From a virus, in IMG/VR virus record IMGVR_UViG_3300017773_000146, positions 1-23,625 of that record: a DNA stretch of 23,625 bases, one strand, 5' to 3'. Shown here in pieces: positions 16,594-23,625 of this stretch. The notes beneath the pieces were generated by a model. That model searched no databases and had not been told where the DNA came from. It saw only the letters and a program-made list of their open reading frames with translations. Numbering within the stretch: the stretch's first letter is position 1; every line of letters begins with the position of its first letter. A program made the position numbers and the translations under genes.

Positions 16594-17471
16594 TATCCTT
16601 TATTCCACTTGTTTTGTCCTCTGAGAGTCATTAATAAATCAAGTTGACTCATACCATTCATTCTTACTCTAGCGTTTCTGTAAAGAGCTCTTTGCTTCTG
16701 TCTAGCTCTTGTTTTTACACTGTCAGCAACATCTACCTTAGCATCTAAAAGTTCGTACGTTATATATGCGTATATATATCTCTCAAAAAACTTATTAATA
16801 TTTATTAAGCTATCGTTTCCACCTTCCATACCGTCAGATATATATTCTAGTACAAATGTAACACCTGACATCGTAGAATCAAAATCAATAACTCCAGCCG
16901 CACGATTCACCCTAAACGTAGGGTTGTTATTAGCTGTAGCTGTATCTAAATAATACTTTGATCCTATATGATAACCGTAATAACAATCATCGTCTGTTGT
17001 ATCTTCTGTTATATTATTTATTCTTGAACGCTCTAACTCTGATGAGTTTTCTAATAAAACCTCGCCATTATTATCAAAAAGTATCTGATTACTATTGTCT
17101 CTTAAATAAACATCCGCAGACATAGCGTTTCTATTTTCCATCATAGGATACAAAACGCCATCCTTTAATTTTGATATTCTTATAAAATCAACATAATCTG
17201 AGGGCATAACGTATTTTAGGCTAGACTCTACTACATCCTCTACTATCTTAGTAGATTTAAATGCATCGTAGTTTAATTCTTTTACTGCTTGCTTCGCTGT
17301 AAATCTAACCTTGTAAGCTTGTACGTTATCTACCTTTTGATCTTCACCCACATACATAAGCATGTAGTTTTTAACTATATCTTTTAATGATATATACTGA
17401 TAAGAACCATGGTTTTCTGATGCTGCTCCTCCACTGCCTAAATAATATTGATAATCTGTTAAATATGCCAT
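16593..17471 (-). CDS. Head-tail connector/ring-type protein, 292 aa
   Basis: Helix-rich at both ends with a beta middle. Notable segments are FTAKQAVKELNYDAFK near 53-68, KYVMPSDYVDFIRIS near 86-100, a VIDF...FVLEYISDG strand pair in the third quarter, and a basic C-terminal helical region ending in MTLRGQNKW. From memory this is the type of adaptor or tubular protein that follows the capsid genes in Bacteroidota podoviruses and crAss-like phages, forming one ring below the portal. It starts 3 nt after the previous gene stops, and its own stop overlaps the next start. The fold assignment is by pattern only, and a tail tubular protein is the near alternative. Confidence 0.75.
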   Translation of the reverse strand: MAYLTDYQYYLGSGGAASENHGSYQYISLKDIVKNYMLMYVGEDQKVDNVQAYKVRFTAKQAVKELNYDAFKSTKIVEDVVESSLKYVMPSDYVDFIRISKLKDGVLYPMMENRNAMSADVYLRDNSNQILFDNNGEVLLENSSELERSRINNITEDTTDDDCYYGYHIGSKYYLDTATANNNPTFRVNRAAGVIDFDSTMSGVTFVLEYISDGMEGGNDSLININKFFERYIYAYITYELLDAKVDVADSVKTRARQKQRALYRNARVRMNGMSQLDLLMTLRGQNKWNKG

Positions 17472-17474
17472 GCC

Positions 17475-18191
17475 TTATTTTTGTTCTTGTTTTTCTTGTA
17501 TTTCATCAGACTTAGCTGCTTTCACTACTTGCGGATCGCTTATCTGAACACCAGAGTACTGTAATATTTTTAAAACTAAATTTGTTTCCTCATCTTGTAG
17601 TAACTCAAAATCTTGATAGTCTGAACTTTGAGAGTTAAAAAGTGGTTCCCCGCCCGTTAAGCTTACATATGTCCACTTTGGGTCTCTTGGATATCTTATA
17701 TAATTTATTATTTGATTGCTAGCTATAGTTGTAGGATATATTTTTATTTGGCTTTCAGGAGTCCAAGTTGTGTTATTTTTTATAACATATACAGGGTAGT
17801 CCGCAGTTGGTGTAGTGTCTAACGAAGATGTTAGCTTTAAAAGTTGATGCTCTTCAACTCTATCTACAACTACGCCATCCGCTGAAATAACCCCTAATGA
17901 ATAAGCATCTGTAGGTAATTCAAAATGAGTCGTAGTACCATTATATGTTAATGTAGACTCTGTTCTAAATCTATTTATTGCCTCTGCTATTCTACTAGGG
18001 ACATCACCTAATCCACTATTATACAAACGTGCGTTACGTTTTTTTACAGCTATACTATAATCATACATATACTGTTCAAATATTTCCATTTGAGCATTCT
18101 TAGCATAAAGATTAAACTGCTCTGGTGTTATGTAACCGTTGTTATCTTTACTTAGGATTGCAAGTACAGTATTTCTTACGTCATTAATCAT
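17475..18191 (-). CDS. Head-tail connector/ring-type protein, 238 aa
   Basis: The N-terminus has an adaptor-like helical pattern: NNGYITPEQFNLYAKNAQME near 17-36, then FEQYMYDY. The middle is a beta domain with FELPTDAYSLG, YPVYVI, IKIYP and INYIRYPRDPKW. The C-terminus is helical (LLQDEETNLVLKILQYSGV) with a charged tail. This combination is familiar from ring proteins of crAss-like phages, although I cannot say which ring. The gene is the first in the long tail operon: it follows a terminator and a TATCTTTGTA motif, and the spacing suggests a leader of about 10 nt. Confidence 0.75.
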   Translation of the reverse strand: MINDVRNTVLAILSKDNNGYITPEQFNLYAKNAQMEIFEQYMYDYSIAVKKRNARLYNSGLGDVPSRIAEAINRFRTESTLTYNGTTTHFELPTDAYSLGVISADGVVVDRVEEHQLLKLTSSLDTTPTADYPVYVIKNNTTWTPESQIKIYPTTIASNQIINYIRYPRDPKWTYVSLTGGEPLFNSQSSDYQDFELLQDEETNLVLKILQYSGVQISDPQVVKAAKSDEIQEKQEQK

Positions 18192-18205
18192 GCTGATGAG
18201 TTTTA

Positions 18206-18215
18206 TACAAAGATA
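18206..18215 (-). promoter_or_regulatory. Promoter-like motif TATCTTTGTA before the 238-aa connector gene
   Basis: The minus strand reads TATCTTTGTA, containing TAnnTTTG, immediately downstream of a terminator and 14 nt before the start at 18191. It would head the connector-tail unit. TTG triplets lie upstream but not at the 17-23 nt spacing usually quoted for Flavobacterium promoters. Confidence 0.55.
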
Positions 18216-18224
18216 AACAAAAAA

Positions 18225-18255
18225 AGGGCAATATCTAGAAACAAAAAAAAGCCCT
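18225..18255 (-). terminator. Second, overlapping terminator-like hairpin
   Basis: On the minus strand, AGGGC (from the 3' arm of the stronger hairpin) can pair with a downstream GCCCT across a loop of about 21 nt, followed by seven T. It is short and cannot form together with the full first hairpin, so it may be a backup terminator. Confidence 0.35.
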
Positions 18256-18270
18256 ACAATATGTAGAGCT
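18242..18270 (-). terminator. Rho-independent terminator after the 111-aa gene
   Basis: On the minus strand AGCTCTACA pairs with TGTAGGGCT around a TAT loop (nine pairs including one G-T wobble), followed directly by eight T. This is a textbook intrinsic terminator located 33 nt past the stop codon of the 111-aa gene. Confidence 0.85.
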
Positions 18271-18303
18271 CTTTTAATAATAGTTGTTAGTTAGCTATTA
18301 AGC

Positions 18304-18639
18304 TTAAAATACTAATTGATCATACTCAATTTGTGAACAAGCGTTAGCTGTTTTACCCGTCATATCATAAATAGGGTTAGTCCAACTTGTAGTTAATGCA
18401 GCTCCGATTGAGTCAATTATAGCATTTACAGCTACTGCGTTTGCAGCTGCATCCATAGTACCGAAGGTAAGCTTATAAGCTAAAACTTCAGAGGCATTAG
18501 TTACACCTAGACCAACATGAGTAGTAAATATAGCTACTTGGTTAGTATTGTCAGGTCCTAATATAACCCTTGAAATGGTTGATGTGTCAATCAATACTTG
18601 TTGAGCATCAGAAACTTTAAATCTTAAATACTTTTTCAT
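18304..18639 (-). CDS. Small virion protein candidate, 111 aa (own transcription unit)
   Basis: I do not recognise the family. The product is neutral and beta-like at the start (MKKYLRFKV), contains VILGPDNTNQVAIFTTH in the middle and an Ala-rich helix (AANAVAVNAIIDSIGAALTT), with no signal peptide. It is the only gene here flanked closely by both a promoter-like motif and a strong terminator, which suggests a separate, possibly abundant transcript. With its location just after the capsid gene, a capsid decoration or cement protein is a reasonable inference, unproven. The start is preceded by an A/T-rich leader (seven T then AAA) typical of Bacteroidota genes that lack a Shine-Dalgarno site. 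Confidence 0.75.
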   Translation of the reverse strand: MKKYLRFKVSDAQQVLIDTSTISRVILGPDNTNQVAIFTTHVGLGVTNASEVLAYKLTFGTMDAAANAVAVNAIIDSIGAALTTSWTNPIYDMTGKTANACSQIEYDQLVF

Positions 18640-18666
18640 TTTAAAAAAATTAATGAGTTAATAAAG

Positions 18667-18676
18667 TACAAAGATA
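18667..18676 (-). promoter_or_regulatory. Promoter-like motif TATCTTTGTA before the 111-aa gene
   Basis: The minus strand reads TATCTTTGTA just after the stop of the 251-aa gene and 27 nt before the start at 18639, so the leader would be about 20 nt. It contains the TAnnTTTG -7 element. No well-spaced -33 TTG is seen. Confidence 0.55.
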
Positions 18677-18685
18677 CAAATTATA

Positions 18686-19441
18686 TTACAACTCTTCTAG
18701 CAGTGAAACTAGCTCGTTGTATTTCTTTACACCTTCCTTATCATTGTGAAAATAATCGGTAAGAGCATCTACGTGATTCTCACCGAAAGGAACTCTAAAC
18801 AAAAGTTTTTTATTGTCCTTCAAGTTATACCAAACCTCTGAGTTCTTTTTTCTAAATGTTATAAGCTTAGCATCTATAATGTTAGCTATAGTATTATCAG
18901 TCTCAACCTCTACATTGTCAAACATGTCTAAAAACTCTACTGGATATCTTTTAGCGAAAACTCTAACGTCACGCTTTATCTCATCCGCATACATTTTATC
19001 AACTTTATTAGGAGCAATATAACGCATTACAGACTCTAATTCTTTCATGCTTAACTCTCTAGATAATTTTTGAGCTTCAAAGTCAAGATCCATTGCCTCT
19101 ACTTCTTTTTTAGCCTCTGCTTCATGATTCATTTCATAAAAAAGAGAACCTCCATTTTTTACGTTGTCTGGGTGGTGATCTAAAAATTTTTGAAGAGTCA
19201 TTTTTCTGTTTTCAACAACTAAAACCCCATCAATAAAAACAATTTGACCTAGCCTTGCTTGTCCATCTTGCTCATCTTGAAAAATGCTTGATTGATTTGT
19301 AGCGTATCTTAACGCTCTATTTTCTTTTTTTTCTTTGTCTAACCACGTTAAGTCCTTGCTTCTTGAATGCTTAGTTGCAATCATACATGTTAGTGGTGTC
19401 TTACCGCCAGAAAGGCGATATATTCTTGTGTTTGATTTCAT
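18686..19441 (-). CDS. Conserved head-region protein of unknown function, 251 aa
   Basis: No enzyme motif is visible. The N-terminal half has ALRYATNQSSIFQDEQDGQA near 43-62, followed by IVFIDGVLVV and LQKFLDHHPDN. I recall this 'RYA-NQ ... DEQ ... FL--HP' signature from a protein that follows the capsid gene in several Bacteroidota phages. The C-terminal half is charged and helical (ELSMKELESVM, DVRVFAKRYPVEFLDMF) with no membrane segment. It starts 24 nt downstream of the T-tract of the capsid-gene terminator and has no TAnnTTTG motif of its own, so it is probably made by read-through and at a lower level than the capsid protein. It could be a head completion or assembly factor. Confidence 0.7.
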   Translation of the reverse strand: MKSNTRIYRLSGGKTPLTCMIATKHSRSKDLTWLDKEKKENRALRYATNQSSIFQDEQDGQARLGQIVFIDGVLVVENRKMTLQKFLDHHPDNVKNGGSLFYEMNHEAEAKKEVEAMDLDFEAQKLSRELSMKELESVMRYIAPNKVDKMYADEIKRDVRVFAKRYPVEFLDMFDNVEVETDNTIANIIDAKLITFRKKNSEVWYNLKDNKKLLFRVPFGENHVDALTDYFHNDKEGVKKYNELVSLLEEL

Positions 19442-19464
19442 TGTATTTAAATTTTATTATAATT

Positions 19465-19502
19465 AAAAAAAATAAAGGGAGAAGAAGTATTCCCCTCCCT
19501 TT
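19465..19502 (-). terminator. Rho-independent terminator after the major capsid gene
   Basis: On the minus strand AAAGGGAG pairs with CTCCCTTT (eight pairs, extendable inward with G-T pairs), followed by A and a run of eight T. It begins 11 nt after the capsid stop codon. A terminator just after the capsid gene is a common way to set capsid protein apart from weaker downstream expression, as in T7. Confidence 0.85.
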
Positions 19503-19513
19503 AATATTCACTA

Positions 19514-20956
19514 TTAAGCGTTAAATAGGAAGAAGTTGTTAGCTCCTAAAGTGCAAAGTGCTCTTTCAGACAAGAAGTGTACCTCCATTGCATCCAAATC
19601 ACTTGTTGCAGCTCCACCAGCTGAACCTGTCATCCATGTTTTATACTTACGAGATTCTGCTTGAGACTCTCTATATCGTACGTGTAAGAATGGACGCTTA
19701 GCATTCTTACCCATTACTTGATCGTAAACAGTCATTGTTCCTGCTGGAACCATGATACCATTTATTGCACCTCCTGTGATACCTCCACGAAGCGTAGCAT
19801 CGTTTAAGTATTTCCAGTCAGTTTTGTAGAACTCATATCCTCTAGTGAAACCATCAAAACCTAAGTTTAATGCCATGCTTTCATCGTTATCGAAAAGACC
19901 ATATGAAGTACCACCCGCTCCGTAAGAGTTTTGTGCCGCTAACATATCATCAATATCGAATCCGAACTGACGGTTCAAGAAAAGCACGTTTTCAGCGATA
20001 GCTCCTTGCTTGTCAAGTCTTTCAACGATAGAATCAATATCAGCTAATGTAGATGGATTACCTCCAGACCATACATTACCTCTGTCGTTTACAGTATAGA
20101 ATAAACCTTCTGTACCACCTTGAGCATCATTTCCAGCTGCATTACCAAAGTGCTTAGCAGCTGCTCCAGTAGCCACTGCTGGCTCTGCTTCAACTAAAGC
20201 CATTTCCATGTAATCTTCAAAACGAAGACGAGTTTCATGTTCAGACTTTATGTACCATAAGTATCCAGCTGCTCCATTTTCTGAAGTAACCTCTACCCAT
20301 CCGATTTGTGCCATATCAGAACCTGAAACAAGATACTTATCTTTAATAATAATTGGTTTATTATCAAAAATAGTAGATTCAGCTTCTAAAGCTCCAATCA
20401 TCCCGTTTGTTCCTTTTGCAAATTCAGAACCATAAACATATGCTATAATATCTGAAGCTGCTGCTCCAAAAGGAGTTGCTCCTAATACTTCGTAGTAAGC
20501 TACTCTAAAAGCATTTACTGTACCTGCTGTTGTATCTGCTGCTCCTACTGCTGTAATAACAGCTTTTTTAGTTAATCCAGCTGAAGCTGATGAAAGTAAA
20601 ACAGTTTGTCCTACTCTAAATGTACAAGTAACTACTCCAGCAGCATCATTTGGCACTGTAAATTCATCACTTGTATTTGCTACAAAATTAGCTTGTGTAC
20701 ATCCATCATACTTAGTATGAAGACGTCCTTGCTCTGACCATTTAATAAGGTCTGAGTTAGATGGAGACTCTGCTCCTACCATTCGCAAAAATGATGCGAT
20801 TGATCTGTTACCATAACGCTCGAACTCTTGTTCGTGTGTATCTGGAAGATACTGACTCAAGAAATCAAAGTTAGTTATGTAATTATTAGGTGTTGCCACC
20901 TTGCTTGGTGCAGGAGTTATATTTACTCCTGGACTAGCCGCTACTGATCCAGCCAT
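19514..20956 (-). CDS. Major capsid protein (HK97-fold type), 480 aa
   Basis: The N-terminal region has FDFLSQYLPD followed by FERYGNRSIASFLRMVGAES, then LIKWSEQGRLHTKYDG. From memory this is a hallmark of capsid proteins of crAss-like and other Bacteroidota podoviruses. The length is usual for that group. The middle is Ala/Gly/Val-rich beta sequence, and the C-terminus has KRPFLHVRYRESQ and a final LCTLGANNFFLF. Gene context agrees: it directly follows an acidic scaffold-like protein and portal, and is followed by a strong terminator. The codon pattern is visibly less AT-biased than in neighbouring genes, as expected for a highly expressed protein. The leader is A/T-rich without a Shine-Dalgarno site. 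I see no obvious protease-cleaved delta domain. Confidence 0.85.
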   Translation of the reverse strand: MAGSVAASPGVNITPAPSKVATPNNYITNFDFLSQYLPDTHEQEFERYGNRSIASFLRMVGAESPSNSDLIKWSEQGRLHTKYDGCTQANFVANTSDEFTVPNDAAGVVTCTFRVGQTVLLSSASAGLTKKAVITAVGAADTTAGTVNAFRVAYYEVLGATPFGAAASDIIAYVYGSEFAKGTNGMIGALEAESTIFDNKPIIIKDKYLVSGSDMAQIGWVEVTSENGAAGYLWYIKSEHETRLRFEDYMEMALVEAEPAVATGAAAKHFGNAAGNDAQGGTEGLFYTVNDRGNVWSGGNPSTLADIDSIVERLDKQGAIAENVLFLNRQFGFDIDDMLAAQNSYGAGGTSYGLFDNDESMALNLGFDGFTRGYEFYKTDWKYLNDATLRGGITGGAINGIMVPAGTMTVYDQVMGKNAKRPFLHVRYRESQAESRKYKTWMTGSAGGAATSDLDAMEVHFLSERALCTLGANNFFLFNA

Positions 20957-20982
20957 AATTTTTAATTTTTAAATGTTAGTTA

Positions 20983-22122
20983 TTATTTATTTTTACTTTT
21001 AATAACCAAGCGATTTCCGCTACCAGGATTTACAACACGATATTTTTGTGGTTCAGATACATTCTGTTGTGTTGATTTAGCTTTCATATCTACATTCTTT
21101 GCTTCCTTTGCATCTTTTGTTATTGCATCGGCAGCACCTTTTTCGTATGCAAACTTAAATAAAGCGTCTGGATCCATTGCTGCATTCAAAGCTTTATGAT
21201 AAGCGTTAGCATCTTTAAGTAGACCGTCTTTATCTAGATGTCTATTTATAAAATTCATTGCATCAGATTGAACGTCTTTAACCTTATCAACATCATTTAT
21301 TTTAAAAGTAACTTTCTCTTCTCCTACTTCGTATCCGAAACCTTCGAAATTTTTAGAGAAAAGTTCGTTTGTCTTTTTAGAAAAATGTTCCGACCTTCTT
21401 GTTATGTCTTCCTTGTTTGCTTCTTGTTGCTTGGTACTTTGCTTGTACTGCTCGAAAAGTTCTTTATCTTCATTAGAAATAAAACCGTCTCTTGACTCAA
21501 GAGGTGCTTTATATTTTTCCTTTTGATCATTAAAGAATTTTCTTGCTTCTGCAAGCATTTTCTTTTTTGCTATTTTTTTACTTCGTATTTCTACATCGTC
21601 ATCTATCTCATCATCAAAATTAAATTTTTGCTCCATTTCAAATGAAACATCATCTCTATCAAACTCAGGATTTTGTGCAGATATATACTCAGATATAATA
21701 GCATCTGGAGAATCGTTGTCAAAATTTCGATTAAGTTTAACAAAATCTTCAATTCCTCTTCCTGTCTCCTGTTTATATTTACGTAAGGTTTCTAAATCTT
21801 CAGACAACTCTTTTTCTACAACTTCTTTTTGTAGCAAGTCATCGTAAGATAATTCTTCCTTACCGAATTTTTTTCTAATATGTGAAAGAACGATTTCGTC
21901 ATCCAACTCTACAGGTTTCTCTTCGACAACCTCTTCCTTTTCCTCCGTTTTATTTTCTGCTACTGGCTCCTCTTCTGTTTTATCTTCTGCTAGAGAAACT
22001 TTTGCAATTTCTTCTTTTTGTTCTGTGCCTTGCTCTTCCTCATGCTTAGCAACTAACTCTTGTTCAATTTCTTGTGTTGACTTTTCTATAGCGTCAACAG
22101 ACTTTACTGATTTAAATTCCAT
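20983..22122 (-). CDS. Putative scaffolding protein, 379 aa
   Basis: The first 75 residues are almost entirely Glu/Lys/Val/Thr (EEEQGTEQKEE, TEEKEEVVEE and similar) and should be disordered. The rest is charged and helical, with a C-terminal basic tail (NRLVIKSKNK). A Glu/Lys-rich, coiled-coil protein without globular motifs between the portal and the major capsid genes is the classic position and composition of a tailed-phage scaffold, which binds the capsid protein inside the procapsid and leaves afterwards. No protease motif is visible. It starts 40 nt after the portal stop, behind a TACCTTTGTA motif, and is probably co-transcribed with the capsid gene up to the terminator. A minor capsid protein is the alternative. 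Confidence 0.65.
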   Translation of the reverse strand: MEFKSVKSVDAIEKSTQEIEQELVAKHEEEQGTEQKEEIAKVSLAEDKTEEEPVAENKTEEKEEVVEEKPVELDDEIVLSHIRKKFGKEELSYDDLLQKEVVEKELSEDLETLRKYKQETGRGIEDFVKLNRNFDNDSPDAIISEYISAQNPEFDRDDVSFEMEQKFNFDDEIDDDVEIRSKKIAKKKMLAEARKFFNDQKEKYKAPLESRDGFISNEDKELFEQYKQSTKQQEANKEDITRRSEHFSKKTNELFSKNFEGFGYEVGEEKVTFKINDVDKVKDVQSDAMNFINRHLDKDGLLKDANAYHKALNAAMDPDALFKFAYEKGAADAITKDAKEAKNVDMKAKSTQQNVSEPQKYRVVNPGSGNRLVIKSKNK

Positions 22123-22140
22123 TTTATTATATTTAATTAT

Positions 22141-22150
22141 TACAAAGGTA
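22141..22150 (-). promoter_or_regulatory. Promoter-like motif TACCTTTGTA before the scaffold/capsid unit
   Basis: The minus strand reads TACCTTTGTA in the 39-nt gap between portal and scaffold genes, 18 nt before the start at 22122. A TTTG lies 16 nt upstream of the element, close to but slightly short of the quoted -33 spacing, making it the most complete promoter candidate in the window. Confidence 0.6.
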
Positions 22151-22161
22151 GTAAAAAACTA

Positions 22162-23625
22162 CTAACCAAATGATTCAAGCCCAAAACCATCTAATGTATC
22201 TTCATTAGATTCAAAATTTACAGGCGGTGTGTTATCCTTTCTTTGTCTTATTAAAGCGGACTGTTGTGTTGATTGTTTATCAAGTCTTCTATCTTTTCTA
22301 TCTTCTTTTTCTCCATCTCTTTTACTTAATCCTTGTACTTCAACATCTTTTAATTGCATGTTATAATTGAACTCCTCCTCCATAAGAGATTTTTTAGCAT
22401 CTACCTCAAACTCTAACTTTCTTATATCTGCGTTAGCTTGAGCCTCTACAAGCTGCATTTTACCTTGAATTATTGCTTGTTCTGTTTGCATTTTTGCTTG
22501 AGCTGCTGCTTGTTGTGACCTCATATTTGCATCAGACTGAGCTTGTATTTCTTGCATTTTTTGCTGTTTATCTCGCTCAAACTTTTGTCTACGCTTTAAT
22601 TTAAGCAACTCATTGCCCATTTTAAGGTTTTTACAGTTACGTATATCTATAGCATCTTCAAGTTCAATAGCGTTCTTAGATAAAGCTTGTTGAATATTTT
22701 GCTCTATCAATTGCTTTTCTTCTTCATCTGGAGATACATCTATAAATATTCCAAATGATGCTAAATATAATTTTTTAATATCATCTAAAATAGACACATT
22801 ATACTTACCTATTTGATTTGCAAATTCTTCCTTATCATCAGAAAACTCTAAAATATCTGAAATTCTAAGAGATAGAGCTTCTGCTAATTTTTTAGTTACA
22901 TGTAAACTAGAATTTAATATATGTCTTGTAGCTGTATTTGAATTCAAAGCTGCTAACTTTTGAACCCCAACAAGAGCGTTTGGATCTGGTGTAGAAGCAT
23001 CTCTAGATTCATTAACACCAGTTACATCTCTTATCATATTTAACCAATGATCGTATTGTCTTGTTAATGCTAGTAATTTTGATTGACCAGAATTATTATT
23101 TAACTCTTGTATTGGAACCCTTGCATTATTAAACTCACCCTCTCCTGTATAACTTCTACCTACAACACTACCTGTAGCAAAATACATATCTATAGCCGCT
23201 TGTGCATTATATGTACCTCCGTTACCTAAATCAACCTCATTAACTCCATCAAGGTCTAAAAATATTCCGTCAGGAACCATTTTTTGTTGTATCTGTTGTA
23301 TTTTTAAGTCAGTCATAGCGATTAAGTCAGCATACTTAACCATTCTTTTAACAGTACTATCTATATTACCTTTATACATTCTTGGAGCTGAAGCTATATA
23401 ATTAGGTACTGTCCGTTGAAACTCAGACTCTGGCCTTACCATGTTTCTCATTAGCTCCCACTTTAGTATTTTATTGGAACCTAATACCATAGCACCATCA
23501 TACCATACATCTATTCTTTTTTCAATTCTTTCAAAAAACTCAAACTCACCCTCTGGATTAAAGCTTTCGTCTCTTCTTATCATTCTCTCCCCACCGTTTT
23601 CAAGTATTTTCTTTTTATATATAAA
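22162..23625 (-). CDS. Portal protein (5' end beyond window)
   Basis: An ATG exists at 23583, but the same frame stays open for 14 further codons to the right edge, so the true N-terminus is probably outside the window. Motifs: DVWYDGAMVLG, KWELMRNMVRPE, MVKYADLIAMTDLK and IRDVTGVNESRD followed by NALVGVQKLAALNSNTATRH. These match, from memory, the C-terminal half of portal proteins of crAss-like phages. The C-terminal third is a long Gln/Ala/Glu/Lys coiled coil, then a basic, Asp/Arg-rich tail. Portals form the dodecameric DNA gate at one capsid vertex. Its place directly before scaffold and capsid fits. It ends with TAG. Confidence 0.85.
   Translation of the reverse strand, partial: FIYKKKILENGGERMIRRDESFNPEGEFEFFERIEKRIDVWYDGAMVLGSNKILKWELMRNMVRPESEFQRTVPNYIASAPRMYKGNIDSTVKRMVKYADLIAMTDLKIQQIQQKMVPDGIFLDLDGVNEVDLGNGGTYNAQAAIDMYFATGSVVGRSYTGEGEFNNARVPIQELNNNSGQSKLLALTRQYDHWLNMIRDVTGVNESRDASTPDPNALVGVQKLAALNSNTATRHILNSSLHVTKKLAEALSLRISDILEFSDDKEEFANQIGKYNVSILDDIKKLYLASFGIFIDVSPDEEEKQLIEQNIQQALSKNAIELEDAIDIRNCKNLKMGNELLKLKRRQKFERDKQQKMQEIQAQSDANMRSQQAAAQAKMQTEQAIIQGKMQLVEAQANADIRKLEFEVDAKKSLMEEEFNYNMQLKDVEVQGLSKRDGEKEDRKDRRLDKQSTQQSALIRQRKDNTPPVNFESNEDTLDGFGLESFG

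Noticed and set aside
1-23625. Stop-codon reassignment, as known in some crAss-like phages
   Set aside because: Genes here end with TAA, TAG (portal) and TGA (adhesin), and none of the frames needs an internal stop to be read through. The standard code suffices.
1-23625. tRNA genes, integrase, transposase, attachment sites or plus-strand genes
   Set aside because: None was seen. Gene-free gaps are at most about 112 bases and are filled with the promoter-like motifs and terminators listed.

Overview
This window is part of the late (virion assembly) region of a double-stranded DNA tailed phage with podovirus-like gene content. It very probably infects a member of the Bacteroidota, and an aquatic Flavobacteriia-type host is my best guess. 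All 15 supported genes lie on the minus strand and are read from right to left. They are packed with 1-4 nt overlaps or gaps of only a few bases, and the DNA is AT-rich. The host assignment rests on four things: a BACON-like domain in a tail protein, the lack of Shine-Dalgarno sites with A/T-rich leaders instead, a recurring intergenic motif TANCTTTGTA that contains the Bacteroidota -7 promoter element TAnnTTTG, and head and tail proteins that read like crAss-like and other Bacteroidota phage proteins. Family assignments come from memory of motifs and from gene order. No search was run.

Layout, in transcription order from the right edge: portal protein (5' end missing), acidic scaffold-like protein, major capsid protein followed by a strong terminator, a conserved 251-aa protein, and a 111-aa protein that has its own promoter-like motif and its own terminator. 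Then come two head-tail connector or ring-type proteins, a 1555-aa tail protein with a C-terminal BACON-like domain, and a 1098-aa cysteine-rich modular fibre or adhesin with poly-threonine linkers. These are followed by a glycosyltransferase-like protein, a 244-aa tail protein, a GNAT-like protein, a 215-aa protein, a 522-aa protein and a giant protein of more than 1426 aa that runs off the left edge.

The last four genes match the order and rough size classes of phage T7 genes 13-14-15-16, so I infer a DNA-ejection (internal virion protein) module. The giant protein carries a recognisable zincin motif (HEVFH, then a downstream EESIAE) near its visible C-terminal end. This suggests a virion-borne metallopeptidase instead of the transglycosylase found in T7 gp16.

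The most unusual features are: a domain of about 130 aa present in both large tail proteins, which in the adhesin interrupts one copy of a repeated module; an alternating two-type module architecture separated by poly-Thr linkers; a glycosyltransferase-like gene translationally coupled to that Thr-rich adhesin; a tail protein that appears to be split into two separated genes; and a set of transcription signals that divides the late region into several units. No gene-free stretch exceeds about 115 bases, and I saw no tRNA, CRISPR, insertion sequence or attachment site.
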